Source of the DNA: Pseudomonas denitrificans (nom. rej.)
GTDB lineage: Bacteria > Pseudomonadota > Gammaproteobacteria > Pseudomonadales > Pseudomonadaceae
Direction of reading: 5' to 3'
Assembly (NCBI RefSeq): GCF_008807415.1
Contig: NZ_CP043626.1
Coordinates: forward strand, 6,300,501-6,364,500
DNA: 64,000 bases
In this document: piece by piece, positions 60,701-64,000 of the stretch
Numbering within the stretch: the stretch's first letter is position 1
Layout of the letters: each line of letters starts with the position of its first letter
The notes under the pieces: generated by a model
What the model was told of the DNA's origin: nothing
Database searches by the model: none
The model's input: the letters and a program-made list of their open reading frames with translations, nothing else
Program-made: the position numbers and the translations under genes

Positions 60701-61992
60701 TAGCGCCGGCGGGTCTCTTCGAGGATGTGCAGCGCCTGCTGTTCCTCGGTGACGTCGCGCAGCACCCAGACCTGCCCGCCCTGGGGCAGGTTGCCGCGCA
60801 GCACCCAGGTCTGCTCCGGCGACAGCGGGCTGTCGTCCAGGGAATGGTGGCTGACGGCGAACAGCCGGGCCTGGCCGGTATCGTTGACGCGCACCAGTTC
60901 GGAGCCGTTCTCCGCCGCGGCATCGCCGCCATGCAGCAGGCTGCCCAGGCCGGGCAGCAGCTCCAGCAGGTGATGCTCGCCGGCCTTGTCGGCGCTGATG
61001 CCGAACAGCTGCTCGGCCTGTGGATTGAGGTAGGCGAGGCGCCCGTCGGCGCGGGTCACAAGCACCCGCTCGTCGATCGCGCCGAGAGCCTGCGCGGCCT
61101 GGCGCAGACTCTGCTGCGACTCCACGGTCAGTGCCCGCAGGTTCTGCTGTTCGCGCTGCAGGCGCAGCAGGGCGGCGCCTGCAACGCCCGCCAGTACCAG
61201 CAGCAGAGCCAGCTCGCCGGCCAGGCGCGGCAGCAGGGTGGCGCGGATCTGCCGGTCGTCGAATTGCGGGTGCAACTGCCAGTCGGTGTTCTGGATGTCC
61301 AGGCCGTCCAGGCTCTGCGCCTGTTCCAGCGGCGAGGCGGCGGACAGCGGGCCGGGGCGGAAGCCGCTGGAACGGCCGAGGACCTTCTGCTGGACGTCAT
61401 CGACCAGAATCCAGTCCGGTGATTCGGGGCGGATCTGCGCCGCCCAGCCACGTCGGGCAGCCTTTTCGTCAAGGCGGATAACGCTGTCGCCTTCGCCCGC
61501 CTCGGTGGCCTTCAGCCAGACATAGAAGTGGCCGCCGTTTTCCTCGCTGAAGGCGTAGTGATAGGTCTGCTGCGTGCTGCGCTGGCGCAGGGCCTCGATG
61601 AACGCGGTGTCCTTGATGCCGCTGGCGGAGTCATGCACGGGCACGCCGCTGGCGTTCAGCCGGACCAGGCTGTGGAAGGACGGGTAGATGTGTGTCAGGC
61701 CGGCGATCAGCGGCGCGTGGACGTCGCCGGGGTCGCGGTCCTGCTCCTGCTGCAGCAGGGCCTGGGCCGCCACGGCCTTGAGCTCCAGGGTCAGGGAGAT
61801 CCGCTGGGCCATCTGTTCGCCGTGCAGCACCACCCGCTCGCGCTCGAAGCGCTCCTGGCTACGGAACTCCTGATGCAGCTGCCAGCCCAGCAAGCCGAGC
61901 ATGAACAGCACCAGCAGCACCAGCGCGGTCCGGGTCGCCACGCGGCCAGGCCTGGCCAGGGCGTCCGGAGGAGTACGGGGGAAAATAGACAA
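57739..61992 (-). CDS. morA: MorA: multi-PAS GGDEF/EAL c-di-GMP enzyme
   Basis: The 1417-residue inner-membrane protein has a helix at about 22-42, a periplasmic sensor to about 250, and a second helix ([17 protein letters not shown]). Several PAS domains follow (about 300-930), for example [18 protein letters not shown] and [12 protein letters not shown] segments. The GGDEF domain has an intact [10 protein letters not shown] near residue 1060, and the EAL domain has [11 protein letters not shown] near 1193 and ETESILM-like EL-T-E-S-I-L. Both catalytic motifs look intact. Length, domains and the glyA neighbour match MorA of P. aeruginosa, which controls flagella, biofilm and motility. The only start fitting the length is TTG. 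Confidence 0.9.
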   Translation of the reverse strand: MSIFPRTPPDALARPGRVATRTALVLLVLFMLGLLGWQLHQEFRSQERFERERVVLHGEQMAQRISLTLELKAVAAQALLQQEQDRDPGDVHAPLIAGLTHIYPSFHSLVRLNASGVPVHDSASGIKDTAFIEALRQRSTQQTYHYAFSEENGGHFYVWLKATEAGEGDSVIRLDEKAARRGWAAQIRPESPDWILVDDVQQKVLGRSSGFRPGPLSAASPLEQAQSLDGLDIQNTDWQLHPQFDDRQIRATLLPRLAGELALLLVLAGVAGAALLRLQREQQNLRALTVESQQSLRQAAQALGAIDERVLVTRADGRLAYLNPQAEQLFGISADKAGEHHLLELLPGLGSLLHGGDAAAENGSELVRVNDTGQARLFAVSHHSLDDSPLSPEQTWVLRGNLPQGGQVWVLRDVTEEQQALHILEETRRRYQDIFDGVGVALCVLDLSALRQSLVDLNLRRQSDLREWIASQPERLPWLLRQVRITEINNVAKRLMGVSTTEQAWQVLVGGAGMRPDGVRSKVLEAVLHGHGMVELEACIHTRQGEQRHLWLQLRVPEMIQDFHAVTLSLSDITSRKQVELSLIEREKFWSDAVRAVPDTLYIHDIAARRVIFSNHNLGHQLGYDNDELREMGERFWEKVLHPDDVEYYWRVRNLQQVVGDGLLLDSQLRWRHRDGSWHWFDIREQAFTRDASGRVARLIGVAKDITDTVEAHNSLRESGRRYRMLAESISDVILSTDAQVKLNYLSPSIHQVLGYSPEWVLSNGFQQVAANPAQLERLDELLNRVQGAIGEPKRLAELRESAEPQLFSLDCLHADGHKIPVELRIALMWDDHGRFEGLLGVARDVSQQRRAEREMRMAATVFEHSTAAIMVTDPAGYIVQINDSFSRLTGYSAEEVLDQLPRLLTADRQEANQLKHVMESLLKSGSWEGEILQKRKNGELYPSWVGITAVHDEDGDLVSFVCFFSDISERKASERRIHRLAYYDALTHLPNRTLFQDRLHTALLQAERHQQWVVLMFLDLDRFKPINDSLGHAAGDRMLKEVAERLSLCVSDDDTVARMGGDEFTLLLPGQKDREKALRQAIQVAEQILSSLARPFTLEGREFFVTASIGVALSPQDGAELSQLMKNADTAMYHAKEMGKNNFQFYQAEMNARALERLELESDLRRAIELHEFVLHYQPQFTGDGRRLTGAEALLRWQHPKRGLIPPAEFIPVLEELGLVAQVGDWLLEQACLQLRAWHRDKVRVPKISVNLSARQFADGQLGERIAGILADTGIAPACLELELTESILMSDVSQAMQILQGLKRLGLAIAVDDFGTGYSSLNYLKQFPIDVLKIDRSFVDGLPHGEQDAQIARAIIAMAHSLNLMVIAEGVESHEQLEFLREHGCDEVQGFLFGRPVPADQFAALFASNALFLLG

Positions 61993-62334
61993 GGACTTAA
62001 GGACCTGGGGCGATACGGCTGAATTCGGCGCAGGCTAGGATGCCCGGAAAGGCGGCGAAGTGCCAGTATGGCCGACGAGCGTCGTTTGCCCTTCCCGGTT
62101 CATTCCGGTAGCTTTGCCGCACGCGCGCGTGATGTGCAGCGAAAAGTTCGACGCATAAAGTACATCCCCGCAGAGTCCCGCGCGAAGGGCCGTCCATCGG
62201 CCGTTCGCGCCCGCCGGCAGCCCGCTCGCGAGCGTTCGAGCGCTGCCGCTCCGGCCAGTGAGCCGGCGTCCCGGAACCTGCCGTCGTCCGTTCCGGCCAT
62301 CCCGATCACAATTCATCCCAGAAGTCAGGTATCC
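61993..62334. other. Divergent morA-ettA intergenic region
   Basis: This 342-nt gap lies between divergent start codons and should hold both promoters. I see no repeat element, RNA gene or convincing separate gene. The ettA frame stays open through most of it (to 62068), but the composition there is Arg/Ala/Ser-rich and has no family similarity. Confidence 0.6.
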
Positions 62335-63999
<1,665 letters not shown>

Positions 64000-64000
64000 G

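Noticed and set aside
57640..61422. A 1260-codon open frame antisense to morA
   Set aside because: Same cause: high GC and codon bias remove antisense stops. The morA frame has clear PAS, GGDEF and EAL domains.
62068..62334. An 89-codon N-terminal extension of ettA
   Set aside because: EttA proteins start at MAQYVYTMHRVGK. The extension is Arg/Ala/Ser-rich with no similarity and lies in the divergent promoter region.

Overview
The window is chromosomal DNA of a GC-rich gammaproteobacterium, almost certainly a Pseudomonas of the aeruginosa/citronellolis/nitroreducens type. The reasons are the strongly G/C-ending codons, the gene sets (AcnD/PrpF methylcitrate cycle, Aau/Aat acidic amino acid system, CueR-CopA-CopZ, MorA next to glyA) and palindromic intergenic repeats of the Pseudomonas REP kind. 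It reads as core-type chromosome. I see no prophage, insertion sequence, integrase, CRISPR array, tRNA or rRNA. The only toxin-antitoxin locus is a small hicAB pair.

Layout. 1-3.5 kb: a MORN-repeat/C13-peptidase lipoprotein (3' end outside the window), a MaoC-type hydratase, an LrgA/LrgB pair whose lrgA is frameshifted, and a LON-domain protein. 3.7-10.8 kb: a propionate operon read leftwards (GntR regulator, prpB, prpC, acnD, prpF), with a GTCGAC-centred palindrome upstream and a divergent methyltransferase. 11.6-15.7 kb: small Pseudomonas hypotheticals, an NmrA-type oxidoreductase divergent from an AraC regulator, and a SUKH-like protein. 15.7-24.2 kb: the acidic amino acid locus (aauRS two-component system, ggt, aatPMQJ ABC transporter) with a sigma-54 promoter and two TTCGG-N4-CCGAA sites upstream of aatJ; aauR carries an apparent one-base deletion. 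24.2-33 kb: PAP2 phosphatase, Ada, a periplasmic-sensing PAS histidine kinase followed by a REC/HD-GYP regulator, a RIO kinase, a nucleotidyltransferase and an EamA exporter. 33-38.4 kb: hicAB, then cueR-copA, a secreted protein and copZ with two CueR-type operators, then a TetR regulator divergent from an RND pump that has no outer-membrane gene. 43-57 kb: Bcr/CflA transporter, prpE, and a run of single metabolic genes (ypfJ-like protease, PhzF-like protein, alaC, trmA, purine permease, glyA). 57.7-64 kb: the 1417-residue c-di-GMP protein MorA divergent from ettA.

Functional links. PrpE makes propionyl-CoA, which PrpC, AcnD with PrpF, and PrpB convert to pyruvate and succinate; no prpD is present here. 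Ggt releases glutamate, AatJQMP imports it, and AauSR senses it and drives sigma-54 transcription. CopA, CopZ and CueR form a copper export circuit. Two loci act on cyclic-di-GMP: the kinase/HD-GYP pair and MorA.

Two separate genes, lrgA and aauR, each appear to lack one base in a short G/C run. This suggests either residual sequencing error or recent inactivation. Four families of palindromic repeats fill many of the intergenic gaps.
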